Below are positions 17,796 through 26,899 of a DNA stretch of 64,000 nt, one piece after another. How positions within the stretch are numbered: the stretch's first letter is position 1; every line of letters begins with the position of its first letter. The DNA comes from Roseomonas sp. (GTDB lineage Bacteria; Pseudomonadota; Alphaproteobacteria; Acetobacterales; Acetobacteraceae), in NCBI GenBank assembly GCA_020249145.1, contig JADCGF010000006.1:1-64000 (forward strand). The letters run 5' to 3'. The position numbers and the translations under genes are program-made. Below the pieces are notes generated by a model. It did not search any database. It worked only from the letters and a program-made list of their open reading frames with translations, and was not told the DNA's origin.

Positions 17796-17867
17796 ACTTT
17801 GGGTTCTCTAGCATCCTAAATTGGCGCTTGCCACCCCTTGCGGCGGTTTCGGCTCAGGTGAATGGCG

Positions 17868-18287
17868 TTATGCGGCAAGCCGATGCAAAGCGCGCGCAAT
17901 ATCCTCAAGCTCAGCCAGCGCGGCCTTCAGCGCCATGGCTTCAGATGCCTCAGTGGCGGGCGGTGGATCGCCCAAAGCCAATTCCAGCGCAACGGGCCCC
18001 GGGCCTTCATCCGTGCCATCACGGAGCAACCGCTGCACCCCCTTGATGGTATAGCCCTGATTATAGAGCAGATCGCCCACGCGCTTCAGCAGCGCGATAT
18101 CTTCGGGCCGGTAATAGCGCCGCCCGCCGCCGCGCTTGAGCGGCTTCAATTGCGGGAATTTGCTTTCCCAGAAACGCAAGACATGCTGCGGAATATTCAA
18201 ATCATCGGCGACTTCACTGATGGTGCGAAAGGCTGTCGGCGCCTTGCGCGGGCGCCCCTTTTCATCCGCATCATCGGTATCGCTCAT
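17868..18287 (-). CDS. MerR family transcriptional regulator
   Basis: 139 residues. An N-terminal MerR helix-turn-helix is seen at about 19-88: [20 protein letters not shown], then [20 protein letters not shown] and [20 protein letters not shown]. There are no metal-binding Cys near the C terminus, so it is not a metal sensor of the classical kind. Its start overlaps the ihfA stop by 4 bp. The ihfA-merR pair after fabH is a conserved alphaproteobacterial arrangement. The regulon is unknown. Confidence 0.92.
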   Translation of the reverse strand: MSDTDDADEKGRPRKAPTAFRTISEVADDLNIPQHVLRFWESKFPQLKPLKRGGGRRYYRPEDIALLKRVGDLLYNQGYTIKGVQRLLRDGTDEGPGPVALELALGDPPPATEASEAMALKAALAELEDIARALHRLAA

Positions 18288-18589
18288 GCTTCGTCTTCCA
18301 CTTCCTCATGATTGATGCGCGCCTTCAACACCTGCGATGGGCGGAAGGAAAGCACCTTGCGCGGCAGGATCGGCACTTCAACGCCGGTCTTCGGATTGCG
18401 GCCAATGCGCTGGCCCTTCTGGCGCACCAGGAAGGTCCCGAAGGAGGATATCTTCACCGATTCACCTGATTCCAGCACGGCAGAAATTCGTTCCAGCACC
18501 GATTCCAAAAGATCAGCGCTTTCATTGCGTGAAAGCCCGACCTCAGCATAGATCGCCTCGGCCAAATTGGCCCGCGTGATGGTTTCCAT
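18284..18589 (-). CDS. ihfA: Integration host factor subunit alpha
   Basis: 101-residue DNA-bending protein of the HU/IHF family, forming a heterodimer with IHF-beta. It opens with [20 protein letters not shown], followed by [20 protein letters not shown], and the beta-arm signature [20 protein letters not shown] with the DNA-intercalating Pro. The final [12 protein letters not shown] is standard. It sits 80 bp downstream of fabH, in the rpmF-plsX-fabH-ihfA-merR block. Confidence 0.97.
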   Translation of the reverse strand: METITRANLAEAIYAEVGLSRNESADLLESVLERISAVLESGESVKISSFGTFLVRQKGQRIGRNPKTGVEVPILPRKVLSFRPSQVLKARINHEEVEDEA

Positions 18590-18669
18590 TGACCCCGTCC
18601 CAGTTTATCCCTGTTACACACAGAAAACCGGCTTCCTGCGGCAACGTCAACCGCCTGCCTCATGAAATC

Positions 18670-19650
18670 TCAGAAACGTGCAACGGCCGACCCCCAGGTC
18701 AGCCCCCCGCCAATCGCTTCCATCACAACCAGATCGCCATTCCTGATCCGCCCATCGCCCCGCGCTTCCGCCAGCGCCAGCGGGATGGAAGCGGCCGAGG
18801 TATTGGCATGGCGGTCCACCGTCACTACCACACGCCCCGGTTGAAGCTGCAATTTCTTGCCCATGGCTTCAATGATGCGCAGATTCGCCTGATGCGGCAC
18901 CAGCCAATCAATATCGGCATGGGTCAGGCCATTGGTGGCCAAAGCCTGATCCACCACGGCGGTCAATTTGGAAACCGCGTGGCGGAAAACCTCCTTGCCG
19001 GCCATGCGGAGCAGCCCAGTACCGCCCGTTGAACCGGCGCCGCCTTCAACAAACAGGATATCGCCATGCCGGCCATCGGCATGCAGATGGGTGGAAAGCA
19101 GGCCGCGATCCTTGTTGGTGCCGGCCCCTTCGCTGGCACTCAGCAGCACCGCGCCGGCGCCATCGCCAAACAGCACGCAGGTCCCGCGATCGGTCCAATC
19201 CATGATGCGCGTATAGACCTCAGCACCAATCACCAGCACTTGGCGGGCATGGCCCGCGCGCATCATGGCCTCAGCGATGGAAAGCCCATAGATAAAGCCT
19301 GTGCAGGCCGCTGTGATGTCAAAGGCAAAGCCCGCGCCAGCGCCGATCTTGGCCTGCACCCGCGCCGCCGTGGCGGGAAAGCCCGAATCCGGCGTGGTGG
19401 TGGCCACGATAATGCCATCCACCTGAGAAGCCTCCACCCCTGCATCCGCAAGTGCGGCGCGCGCGGCGGCGGCGGCCAGATCGGAAGCGGCCTCATTGGG
19501 TGCAGCCACGTGGCGGTATTTGATGCCTGTGCGGTCCTGAATCCAGGCATCAGAGGTTTCAAGCCCGTGCCGCGCCGCCAATTCATCATTGGAAAGCCGC
19601 AAGGGGGGAAGGTAGCCGCCGCAGCCGGCGATCAAGGCACGCATGACCAT
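18670..19650 (-). CDS. fabH: Beta-ketoacyl-ACP synthase III
   Basis: Condenses acetyl-CoA with malonyl-ACP to start fatty acid synthesis. It is 326 residues from the ATG at 19650; an ATG two codons later (19644) is equally possible. The catalytic triad is visible: Cys116 in ITAACTGFIYGL, His in LVPHQANLRIIEAM, and Asn in DRHANTSAASIPLA. The C-terminal AIGGGLTWGSAVARF is the usual ending. It is 14 bp downstream of plsX. Confidence 0.97.
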   Translation of the reverse strand: MVMRALIAGCGGYLPPLRLSNDELAARHGLETSDAWIQDRTGIKYRHVAAPNEAASDLAAAAARAALADAGVEASQVDGIIVATTTPDSGFPATAARVQAKIGAGAGFAFDITAACTGFIYGLSIAEAMMRAGHARQVLVIGAEVYTRIMDWTDRGTCVLFGDGAGAVLLSASEGAGTNKDRGLLSTHLHADGRHGDILFVEGGAGSTGGTGLLRMAGKEVFRHAVSKLTAVVDQALATNGLTHADIDWLVPHQANLRIIEAMGKKLQLQPGRVVVTVDRHANTSAASIPLALAEARGDGRIRNGDLVVMEAIGGGLTWGSAVARF

Positions 19651-19664
19651 GGCGCTAAGCTACA

Positions 19665-20714
19665 TCAGTTTGGCGAAGGCGCCAGCCTATTGCGGCCCGC
19701 GAGCCGGTCAAAACCATCCTTGATCCGATCATTATAGCCATGCGTCACCATATCCATGGCCACATCCACGGCATGGGCGAAGCCAAGCGCATCTGTCCCG
19801 CCATGGGATTTAACCACAACGCCATTCAACCCAAGCAGAATGGCGCCATTGTAGCGGCGCGGGTCCATCCATTCGCGCAGCCGATCCAAGGCGGGCCGCG
19901 CCAGCAAATAGCCAAGCCGCGCCGGCACGCTGCTGGTGAATACCTGGCGCAGCAAATCGCGCATCAGCTTGAGCGCCCCTTCGCCGGTTTTCAGCGCGAC
20001 ATTGCCGGTGAAGCCATCCGTCACCACCACATCCACCGTGCCGGCGGTAATGTCATGGCCTTCGATGAAGCCACGGAACTGAGAACCGACATGCGAATCG
20101 CGCAGAATCTCAGCCGCCGCACGCACACGGTCATCGCCCTTCAATTCCTCACTGCCCACATTCAGCAGGCCAATGCTGGGTGTGGTGAGGCCAAGCGCCA
20201 CGCGCGCGAAAGCATCACCCATGATCGCGAATTCCACCAGGTTGCGCGCATCGCATTGCACATTGGCGCCAAGATCAAGCAGCACCACATCGCCGCGCGC
20301 GGAGGGACCAATCGCGGCCAGCGCGGGCCGATCAATTTCCGGCATGGTCTTGATCACGATTTTGGCGAGCGCCATCAGCGCCCCGGTATTCCCCGCGGAA
20401 ACAATGCCCGCAGCCTCACCCGCCGCGACAGCGTCAATGGCAAGGCGCATGGAAGACCCCCGCATGCGGAGCGCCGCGGTTGGCTTCAAATCACCCGAAA
20501 TCACTTCCGGCGCATGGCGCAGGCTACAGGCCCGCGCGGCCCGCTTGCGCCGTGCCAGCGCACCACCCACGCGCCCCTCATCGCCCACCAGCAGGAAGCG
20601 CGCCTGCGGGTGCCGCTCGGCGGCCAATTCCAGACCATCGAGCACAACTTCAGGTGCCGCATCCCCACCCATGGCATCAATCGCCAGGGAGAAAGCGGGC
20701 CCTATATCAGCCAC
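19665..20714 (-). CDS. plsX: Phosphate acyltransferase PlsX
   Basis: Makes acyl-phosphate from acyl-ACP for glycerophospholipid synthesis. It is 349 residues. Signatures: FSLAIDAMGGDAAPEVVLDG at the N terminus, RGSSMRLAIDAVAAGEAAGI, VSAGNTGALMALAKIV, and LLDLGANVQCDARNLVEFAI. HDITAGTVDVVVTDGFTGNV and the final LLGLNGVVVKSHGGTDA are also typical. It is cotranscribed with rpmF upstream and fabH downstream. Confidence 0.97.
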   Translation of the reverse strand: MADIGPAFSLAIDAMGGDAAPEVVLDGLELAAERHPQARFLLVGDEGRVGGALARRKRAARACSLRHAPEVISGDLKPTAALRMRGSSMRLAIDAVAAGEAAGIVSAGNTGALMALAKIVIKTMPEIDRPALAAIGPSARGDVVLLDLGANVQCDARNLVEFAIMGDAFARVALGLTTPSIGLLNVGSEELKGDDRVRAAAEILRDSHVGSQFRGFIEGHDITAGTVDVVVTDGFTGNVALKTGEGALKLMRDLLRQVFTSSVPARLGYLLARPALDRLREWMDPRRYNGAILLGLNGVVVKSHGGTDALGFAHAVDVAMDMVTHGYNDRIKDGFDRLAGRNRLAPSPN

Positions 20715-20747
20715 TATGGGTGCCTCGGCGCCCTGAGATGCGCCGGG

Positions 20748-20948
20748 TCAGAGCCGGACGGCCGGCTTCAGGCGATCCGCCGCCACCACTTCACGGCCAT
20801 CATAATAGCCGCAATGGGAGCAGACATGATGCGGGCGCTTCAATTCGCCGCAATTCGGGCATTCATGATGCGCGGAACTGCTGAGCGCTTCATGGCTGCG
20901 GCGCATGCCGCGGCGGGAAGGCGAAGTTTTCTTTTTCGGAACGGCCAT
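20748..20948 (-). CDS. rpmF: 50S ribosomal protein L32
   Basis: 66 residues. The basic N terminus [20 protein letters not shown] is followed by a complete zinc-binding set ([20 protein letters not shown]) and the ending YDGREVV. All four Cys are present, so it is the zinc-binding C+ form. It is first in the rpmF-plsX-fabH-ihfA-merR block. The DUF177 (YceD) gene that often precedes rpmF or plsX is not seen here. Confidence 0.97.
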   Translation of the reverse strand: MAVPKKKTSPSRRGMRRSHEALSSSAHHECPNCGELKRPHHVCSHCGYYDGREVVAADRLKPAVRL

Positions 20949-21187
20949 GGCGCCGGGTCTCTTTCACTCAAGCGTAACTGTGGATTTGAACAAGGGCGGG
21001 CACTTAGCACCCCCTTCCGGGCGGCGCAAGCATGTCGGCGGCGCCCTGCCCGCTGCGGAAAGACCAATAGCATGAGGCGCGGCTTGCGGCACGGGGCTTG
21101 GTAACGCTTATCAACGCTTGGCCAAATTCATCATCAGGGCCCCTTGCCGAGGCCGCCCTTGGGCGCTAATACCGCGCCTCCTGCCCG

Positions 21188-21263
<76 letters not shown>

Positions 21264-21283
21264 TCCCTTGAGCAACGCTGAAA

Positions 21284-24200
21284 TCACGCTGAAATACGGC
21301 TATCCGCGTCCCCCGCCGCGAAGGCTGCCATATAGCCAAGGATCAGGTCGCGGGATCGGAAGCGGCCGGCGAATTGCGCCTCCTCCTCCCGCTGGATGAT
21401 CGGGAAGGTGGAAAGGATATAGGCGGCGTCATCCCGGTTCAGGCCATAGAGCAGGAAGAATAGCGCATCCAACCGGGCGCGGAGGTGCAAGCGTTCTTCT
21501 GCATCCCAGGCGAAGGCGGCGCCCTGATAGCCAAGGTCTTCGGCAAAGGGTTTCAGGTCATGCGCGTTGTAGGACAGGCGCAGCACATGGTCGCGGACCA
21601 TGGCTTCGGCGGTGGTGGCGCCGATGGGGCGGGCGAAGGCGTCGAGGGGGATGACTGGAAGCTGTTCGACCAGATACCAGCTCAGATGATTGCCCTGGAT
21701 TTTCTGTCGGGCGGCGTAATCCAGGGCAAAGGCATTCAGATTCGCAAGAATGAGCGGCGCTGCCCGAATATATGCGCGGGCCGCCGCATCTGGATCCTGC
21801 ATACCTTCCGCAAGGCTGGCTGGCACAAGTAGCGGCAGCGTATGGCCAGCGCCGACTGCTGGAATGATTGTGGCAATCATGGAGCGGATGTTCGTCGTAC
21901 TAGTTATGTCCTTAAAGCCGATAGACCAAGCACCTGGATAGGCTGCACGAACCTCAGCCGCATCAATCCAGAATTGCGGTTCGGGACACCAAGCTGGGTC
22001 TATATGCTGCTGGATAGTAGCCGGAATGGTGACTGCCCCGCGATAGCGATTGCCCGCTCTTACCTCAACGGATGCTGCGCGGTGATCGTAACTCTGCACA
22101 GTTTTACCTTCAAATAGCGGTACCCATTCCGTTTCTCCTAGCTTCCAGCGATTAGGCGCTACTCGGTAAGCCCCGCGTTGCTTCAATCCTGATTCAGAGA
22201 GAAATTTTCCGCTATCATTGGCCATGTCGAATTGGCGCAAATAACGAACCGGCCAAGCGTGAGCATTTGGTGCACTCCTCCGGTCCACCACGACCGGCAG
22301 TCGCCGATGCAAAGTGGGCGTCAACTCCGCATCGCGCCTCGTCCGAAAGATTGGCGCTGTGCCAGTATTCGGATTGACAGCCGCGAAATCAGACGGCGCC
22401 AAGGGCAGCGCATTTGCCTCAGCCTGCTCTGCGTCCAATTGAAAGAAAGCGCAATCAGCCGAGCCAAACCGCCGCTCGGCCCCACCGACGATAAGCGCAC
22501 AAAACTTGAACCGGTAATATACATCGGGGAAAAACTGGCGACGCGTGGGTCCGTAAGGGCGGTTCTCAAAATCAAACAGCGCGCCTAACCGTCCAGTGGT
22601 CGCCACGCCACTAAAGAATGCCGATGCGCCCTTGTCAGCGGCAATGCCGGACGGCACCAGTAGCCCGACAATCCCCTCGGCCTTCACCAGTCGCAAGGCG
22701 CGTTCCACGAAGAGTGCGTAGAGATTGGCATCGCCGCCCGAAAGTAGCGGATAAGCACCACAAGTGCGCGCGACACGCATACTCGCTTCCGCGGTCCAGG
22801 ATGCGCGTTCGAAGTCTTTGCCAAGATCACCGCCTTCTCGAAGGAGTTCCTCGATAAGGCGTTCACGGTCTGCGGCGCGCTCTGTCCGAGCGACTTCCGG
22901 CACGCGGGCCGCAAACCATTCGGCGGGCTGCAACTTCATCCGGTCCCATGGTGGGTTGCCGATAATCGCATCAAAGCCGCCGGCGGTGCGCCGCGCTTCC
23001 CACCCGGTCCACACACCGGGGAAGGCCAATTCCCAATGCAGAAAATGACAGTCCCGGCTAAGCGCCTGCGCCTTGGCAAAGCTTTCGCTAGCCTCGCGGA
23101 AAGCTTCACTGGCCGGGATGCGCTTGTTCTTGCCCAGGCGAATATCAGCCGCTTCCGGCCCAGGCGGGGCAAGGGGCGCTTCCCCATTCGCCAAAAGCAC
23201 GGGGTCCCCATAGGCGCCGGAAAGCAGATTCCCGCGCGCGGTGGCATTCAGCTTGTCGCCCGTATCAAGCCACCTATCCGCATGCCACAGGTCCAGAAAG
23301 GCTTGCAGCCGCCGTGTCTGTTCCTCCATGGCATCGAAGAACACTTTGCTCTGCGTCACCTCGGCAATATCCGCATCGCTCAGCGTTTCAATATTCGCCA
23401 TGGCGCCGGCGGCGCGTGACGCCTGGGTCAGCACATCGGCGGGCGGCAAAATGCCGTAGCGTTCGCTCAATTCTTCCAGGACGGGTTGCACAAATTCGCC
23501 AAACAGGCTGTCGCCCGTGCGCAAATGATGATCCAGGAAGGAAAGCGGCGCGCCAACGGTGAAGGAATGCAGCCATAGCGAAAGCTTGGCCAATTCCACC
23601 GCCATGGGGTTCAGGTCTGCCCCATAGATCACGCGCTTCAGCACAATGCGCCGGACAAGGTGGCGGTCATCCAGATGTTCGTCGCGCACTTCCCACCCAT
23701 TGGCGGCAGCCTGGGCGCGAATATGGCCGCGAATGCTGTCAATCTTCACCGAAAGCGGGGAAGTGTAATCGCCCCATTTCACCAGCCCAGCGGCTTCCTG
23801 CTGGGCGGCGAGCGTTTCATCGGTCAGCCAATCCACCAGCGAAACCAGAAAATGCCCCGACCCCATGGCAGGGTCCAGCACGCGGAGGGATAGAAATGCC
23901 TCAGCCGGGTCATGCCGACGCAGATCGGCCAAGCGCTGGTCCCTGGGCCGGTGGTCGGACGCCAAGCGCAAGGCAGCTTCCCGGAAGGCGCTGCGCCGTT
24001 CATCCAGCAAGGGGCCAATGGTGCGGCGGATGATCAGGCGGACCAATTCTTCCGGCGTGTAATAGCTGCCCGAATTCTTGCGCGCGAAAGCGTTAAGCCG
24101 TGTGGTGACGCCCGCCCCTTCCGCCACCACATCAAATTCCAGCAGCCTTTCGTAAATGGACCCAAGCTGCTGCACCGAAAGATCACGGAAATTGATCAGG

Positions 24201-25411
24201 CGCCGCGCGCCAGCCGCACCCTCTCGGGAAAGATCATCCAACAGGTCGCCCATGGTGGCATCGGGCAGGCGCGCACGGCCCAGCAAGCGCGCGGCAGAGG
24301 CGGAAAACAGCCCGCCATTATAGGGGGGCAGCCCAAGTGAGGCATCGCCCACATCTATGGCGCGGCAAAGGGCGGCAAGGTCATCCCACCAGCGGGTGAA
24401 GCTGGCCGAAAGCGGGCGTTCCGCATCGCGCGCCGTGGCCGCCTGTTCACGCAGCCGCCGCAAGCCATAGGCAGCGTAACCGGCATGGCGCACCGGCAGC
24501 AGGTCTCGGTCTTCCGCGTAAAGGATGAACAGCAAGCGATAAAGCAGGATCAGCGCGGCTTCGCGCGCTTCCGCCCGCCAGGCTGCATCAGCGGGCTTGG
24601 CCACCGGGTCATGTGCCGCGAGCGCCGAGACAAGGCGGGGGAAAACCCGATCAAACACCGCTTCCGAAAGGGCGGCGGTAATGCGCTGTTCGTAACGGCG
24701 CCCCTCATCCAAGGCGAGGTCGAGGAAGGTTTTGCCAGCAGGCCCGGAGGCCTCAAGCGCTTCGCGCCGGAACAGCAGCAGGAAGGCGCGCAGCAGATCG
24801 CGCGCTTCGCCATCCCCCTTGGCAGCACCTTCCAACAGCGCCGGCAGGTCAAAGCCGACAAAGCCTTCCGCGCGGCTGCGCGCACCATGGAAGTAAAGCC
24901 GCCAGAAGCGCCCATTGGTCAGCAAGCCCCAGCGCACCGCCCCGCCCGAGGCTGGTTCAGCCAAGCCAAGGTAGCGGAGTATTTGCGAAGCCGGCGTGCC
25001 GCCCTTTCCACTGCCCCGGTCTAGCGGGGTTTCGCGCGCTTCACTTTCCACCACAACGGCGGCAAGGCGGTAACGCTCCCCCGGTGCGGCAATGGCGGCG
25101 GCTTCGGTGTGATTGGCGCTTGAGGTGAAAAGCAGCGCATCGGGAATGTCTCGGTTCCCACCGCCTGCGGCCTGTTGCGGCAAGTGATACCAGCCCAGCA
25201 GGTCCAGCACCGGGCGGATGAAGGCTTGTTCGGTGGTGGCCTCATTCGGCCTGGCCATGGCGGCAAGCGGAAGCCACAGCGCACTGAGCCTTTCGGCCTT
25301 GGCAGCCACCTGCGCGGCATCCATGCCCCGCCATTCCGGCGTTTCGCGCATGCCTTCGCGCAGAAAGAATTCCGAAAGCAGGCTACCCGCGATCAAGATT
25401 TGCTCCCCCAA
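21284..25411 (-). CDS. Single-chain restriction-modification enzyme with N6-adenine methylase (Eco57I-like)
   Basis: Up to 1375 residues. Both usable starts are TTG: 25411, or 25396, which has GGGGGAG 6 bases upstream and may be better. Layout: an N-terminal nuclease-like domain (about 55-190: TTEQAFIRPVLDLLGW, PDALLF at 90-95, VVVESEARETPLDRG at 119-133, RWGLLTNGRFWRLY); a helical connector (about 230-450); a class I N6-adenine methylase core with YYTPEELV (450-457), SAM motif I DPAMGSGHFLV (513-523), GADLNPMAVELAKLSLWL, and catalytic NPPW (819-822). A target-recognition region forms the last 450 residues. The second acidic residue pair reads E-S-E where active relatives as I recall them have E-x-K, so the nuclease half may be altered. 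It is downstream of prlF-yhaV on the same strand. Confidence 0.87.
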   Translation of the reverse strand: MGEQILIAGSLLSEFFLREGMRETPEWRGMDAAQVAAKAERLSALWLPLAAMARPNEATTEQAFIRPVLDLLGWYHLPQQAAGGGNRDIPDALLFTSSANHTEAAAIAAPGERYRLAAVVVESEARETPLDRGSGKGGTPASQILRYLGLAEPASGGAVRWGLLTNGRFWRLYFHGARSRAEGFVGFDLPALLEGAAKGDGEARDLLRAFLLLFRREALEASGPAGKTFLDLALDEGRRYEQRITAALSEAVFDRVFPRLVSALAAHDPVAKPADAAWRAEAREAALILLYRLLFILYAEDRDLLPVRHAGYAAYGLRRLREQAATARDAERPLSASFTRWWDDLAALCRAIDVGDASLGLPPYNGGLFSASAARLLGRARLPDATMGDLLDDLSREGAAGARRLINFRDLSVQQLGSIYERLLEFDVVAEGAGVTTRLNAFARKNSGSYYTPEELVRLIIRRTIGPLLDERRSAFREAALRLASDHRPRDQRLADLRRHDPAEAFLSLRVLDPAMGSGHFLVSLVDWLTDETLAAQQEAAGLVKWGDYTSPLSVKIDSIRGHIRAQAAANGWEVRDEHLDDRHLVRRIVLKRVIYGADLNPMAVELAKLSLWLHSFTVGAPLSFLDHHLRTGDSLFGEFVQPVLEELSERYGILPPADVLTQASRAAGAMANIETLSDADIAEVTQSKVFFDAMEEQTRRLQAFLDLWHADRWLDTGDKLNATARGNLLSGAYGDPVLLANGEAPLAPPGPEAADIRLGKNKRIPASEAFREASESFAKAQALSRDCHFLHWELAFPGVWTGWEARRTAGGFDAIIGNPPWDRMKLQPAEWFAARVPEVARTERAADRERLIEELLREGGDLGKDFERASWTAEASMRVARTCGAYPLLSGGDANLYALFVERALRLVKAEGIVGLLVPSGIAADKGASAFFSGVATTGRLGALFDFENRPYGPTRRQFFPDVYYRFKFCALIVGGAERRFGSADCAFFQLDAEQAEANALPLAPSDFAAVNPNTGTAPIFRTRRDAELTPTLHRRLPVVVDRRSAPNAHAWPVRYLRQFDMANDSGKFLSESGLKQRGAYRVAPNRWKLGETEWVPLFEGKTVQSYDHRAASVEVRAGNRYRGAVTIPATIQQHIDPAWCPEPQFWIDAAEVRAAYPGAWSIGFKDITSTTNIRSMIATIIPAVGAGHTLPLLVPASLAEGMQDPDAAARAYIRAAPLILANLNAFALDYAARQKIQGNHLSWYLVEQLPVIPLDAFARPIGATTAEAMVRDHVLRLSYNAHDLKPFAEDLGYQGAAFAWDAEERLHLRARLDALFFLLYGLNRDDAAYILSTFPIIQREEEAQFAGRFRSRDLILGYMAAFAAGDADSRISA

Positions 25412-25517
25412 GATTCGTCACGCCAGGCGGTGGCGCCGGGCGAATCGGCAATATCGGTGAACCGCAAGCCCAGCATCAAGGGGGACACTGGCTTGTACCG
25501 CGGCGGCGGTGCAAGCC

Positions 25518-26024
25518 TTATGATCCCTGGCTCGCCCCCAACTCCCGCAACCTTTCCCCCTCCGCCCGCGCCTCAGCCAGCAGGGCAGCCCAATCATTGG
25601 GCGGCTTGCCGCTTTCCAGCATGCGGCGAAATACCCGATACGCATCATCGCGGCTTTCGTAGGCGCGCTTGGTATCCTCATCATTCACCCAGGCAAGAAC
25701 CAATAGCTTGCTCGCCGCGTGGAAGCGGAAGAACAGCCGGTATTGCTGAAAAAACTTGGCGCGCCGCCAATGCTTGTGCTCATCGCCAAGCGTGCCGCCC
25801 TGCCGATATTCTGTGCGGGCAGGGTCTTGCGGGATGACATCAAAGGCCAGCTTGGTGATCGCCGCCAACCGCTTGCTGGCATTCCTGTTCACGTAACCTA
25901 CAGGGTCTTTTTGCCGTAGCGCCTCTATTTGCCGCGCCAGCACTTCAAGCTGTGCCAGGAACAGCGGATGGGCGAAGATTGTCCAGCCATGAACCACCAG
26001 CGGCGCAGGCTTGCCGGCATTCAT
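25518..26024 (-). CDS. yhaV: YhaV family type II toxin (RelE-superfamily endoribonuclease)
   Basis: 168 residues. YhaV toxins are ribosome-dependent mRNA-cleaving RNases of the RelE fold. The family pattern is clear: HGWTIFAHPLFLAQLEVLAR, then RLAAITKLAFDVIPQDPART, LGDEHKHWRRAKFFQQYRLF, SKLLVLAWVNDEDTKRAYES and YRVFRRMLESGKPPNDW. The start ATG (26022-26024) overlaps the prlF stop by 4 bp (ATGA), the antitoxin-first order of this system. No truncation or frameshift is visible, so the toxin should be functional. Confidence 0.93.
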   Translation of the reverse strand: MNAGKPAPLVVHGWTIFAHPLFLAQLEVLARQIEALRQKDPVGYVNRNASKRLAAITKLAFDVIPQDPARTEYRQGGTLGDEHKHWRRAKFFQQYRLFFRFHAASKLLVLAWVNDEDTKRAYESRDDAYRVFRRMLESGKPPNDWAALLAEARAEGERLRELGASQGS

Positions 26025-26350
26025 TCATCATGGGCCGAAAGGGGGGCTTCCAGATCAACTTCCACATCTTCAATCAGGGCGTGAAGCCTTTGGACAAGGT
26101 TTGCATCCACGGCCTGCAAGCGCTCTGGCTGCTGCGCGATATCGCGGGCAAGGAAGCTCAGGAATTGCCCAAGCAGCGGGTCGTTACCCTCGGTGGGCTC
26201 GGCGCGGGTCAGCACCACCTCGCCGCCCGGGCGGATGGTGTAGTGAAGCTTGTCGCGTTTGCCGAGACGAAGCGCGCGTCGCACGGTTTCCGGGACTGTG
26301 GTCTGGTAACGATCAGTCAATGTGGATTCGACTTCAAAAACGGCGGGCAT
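26021..26350 (-). CDS. prlF: PrlF family antitoxin (AbrB/SpoVT fold)
   Basis: 109 residues from the ATG at 26350. A TTG 36 bases upstream is in frame, but it lies right after the predicted -10 and is unlikely. The N-terminal swapped-hairpin DNA-binding domain reads TLTDRYQTTVPETVRRALRL and DKLHYTIRPGGEVVLTR. The C-terminal part (DPLLGQFLSFLARDI, then IEDVEVDLEAPL) should wrap the toxin. It binds YhaV and normally represses its own operon; the promoter and operator-like repeats just upstream support this. Confidence 0.93.
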   Translation of the reverse strand: MPAVFEVESTLTDRYQTTVPETVRRALRLGKRDKLHYTIRPGGEVVLTRAEPTEGNDPLLGQFLSFLARDIAQQPERLQAVDANLVQRLHALIEDVEVDLEAPLSAHDE

Positions 26351-26384
26351 GGCACTTCTCGGGTCAAGGGAAGGTCTATCGGCC

Positions 26385-26424
26385 AATGTAATGCACTTGC
26401 CTTTTTAGTCAATGCAATTGCATT
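26385..26424 (-). promoter_or_regulatory. prlF-yhaV promoter with two overlapping operator-like repeats
   Basis: On the minus strand, TTGACT (26412-26407), a 16-bp spacer and TACATT (26390-26385) form a good sigma-70 promoter about 35 bases before the prlF start. A perfect 14-bp palindrome AATGCAATTGCATT (26411-26424) abuts the -35. A second copy of its core, AATGCACTTGC (26390-26400 on the plus strand), lies between -35 and -10. The two cores AATGCA(A/C)TTGC are exactly 21 bp apart, two helical turns, as expected for cooperative binding of a dimeric repressor. Confidence 0.75.
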
Positions 26425-26488
26425 ACCGATGGCGCGTGTAGCGCTTGGTGTCGTATCGCTGGTCCTATTGCAGGGGCAGCCCGGCCCC

Positions 26489-26866
26489 TCACAAAGCCCC
26501 TACCCCCACAATCCTGTAATCATACACCCCCCCATCCACTTCCGTGATGGTCACATATTCCCCAGGCCTTATTGGGCTGGTGCCGGGATCGAAATGCGCT
26601 TCAGGAGCGTCAAAGCGTTCGGCTAGACTACCGGAAAAGCGGATGAACCAGCCATTATCGCCATCATATTGCACATCGCCCTGTTCGGGCGGCGCAGCCG
26701 GGCGGTAGTGGCGCGCGCGCCAGGGTGCGGGGTCCTCGGCCCAGGCTTTCGCATCCGGGTGCCCCGCCGCATCCAGGGCAAGCTCAATTTCATAGCGATG
26801 ATCCACGCAGCCCGTGGGGAAGCCCGGCCCCGCCACAAGGGAGAGTGTCACCAGCATCCGCTCCAT
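26489..26866 (-). CDS. Hypothetical protein
   Basis: 125 residues from the ATG at 26866, which has GAGGAG 6 bases upstream; an ATG at 26872 directly abuts the ribosome site. No family is recognised. It has no clear signal peptide or membrane helix. The C-terminal half is acidic and beta-rich, with many Gly, Pro and Asp (QYDGDNGWFIRFSGSLAERF; PGEYVTITEVDGGVYDYRIV). GC content and codon use match the surrounding chromosome, so it is probably a real lineage-specific gene rather than part of the adjoining island. Confidence 0.6.
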   Translation of the reverse strand: MERMLVTLSLVAGPGFPTGCVDHRYEIELALDAAGHPDAKAWAEDPAPWRARHYRPAAPPEQGDVQYDGDNGWFIRFSGSLAERFDAPEAHFDPGTSPIRPGEYVTITEVDGGVYDYRIVGVGAL

Positions 26867-26899
26867 GCACATCTCCTCAAACTTCGCAAAGCCCCGGGG

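Noticed and set aside
19740..21104. 454-codon plus-strand frame opposite plsX and rpmF
   Set aside because: It is antisense to clear plsX and rpmF genes and has the same shadow composition (His, Arg, Gln, Ala-rich).
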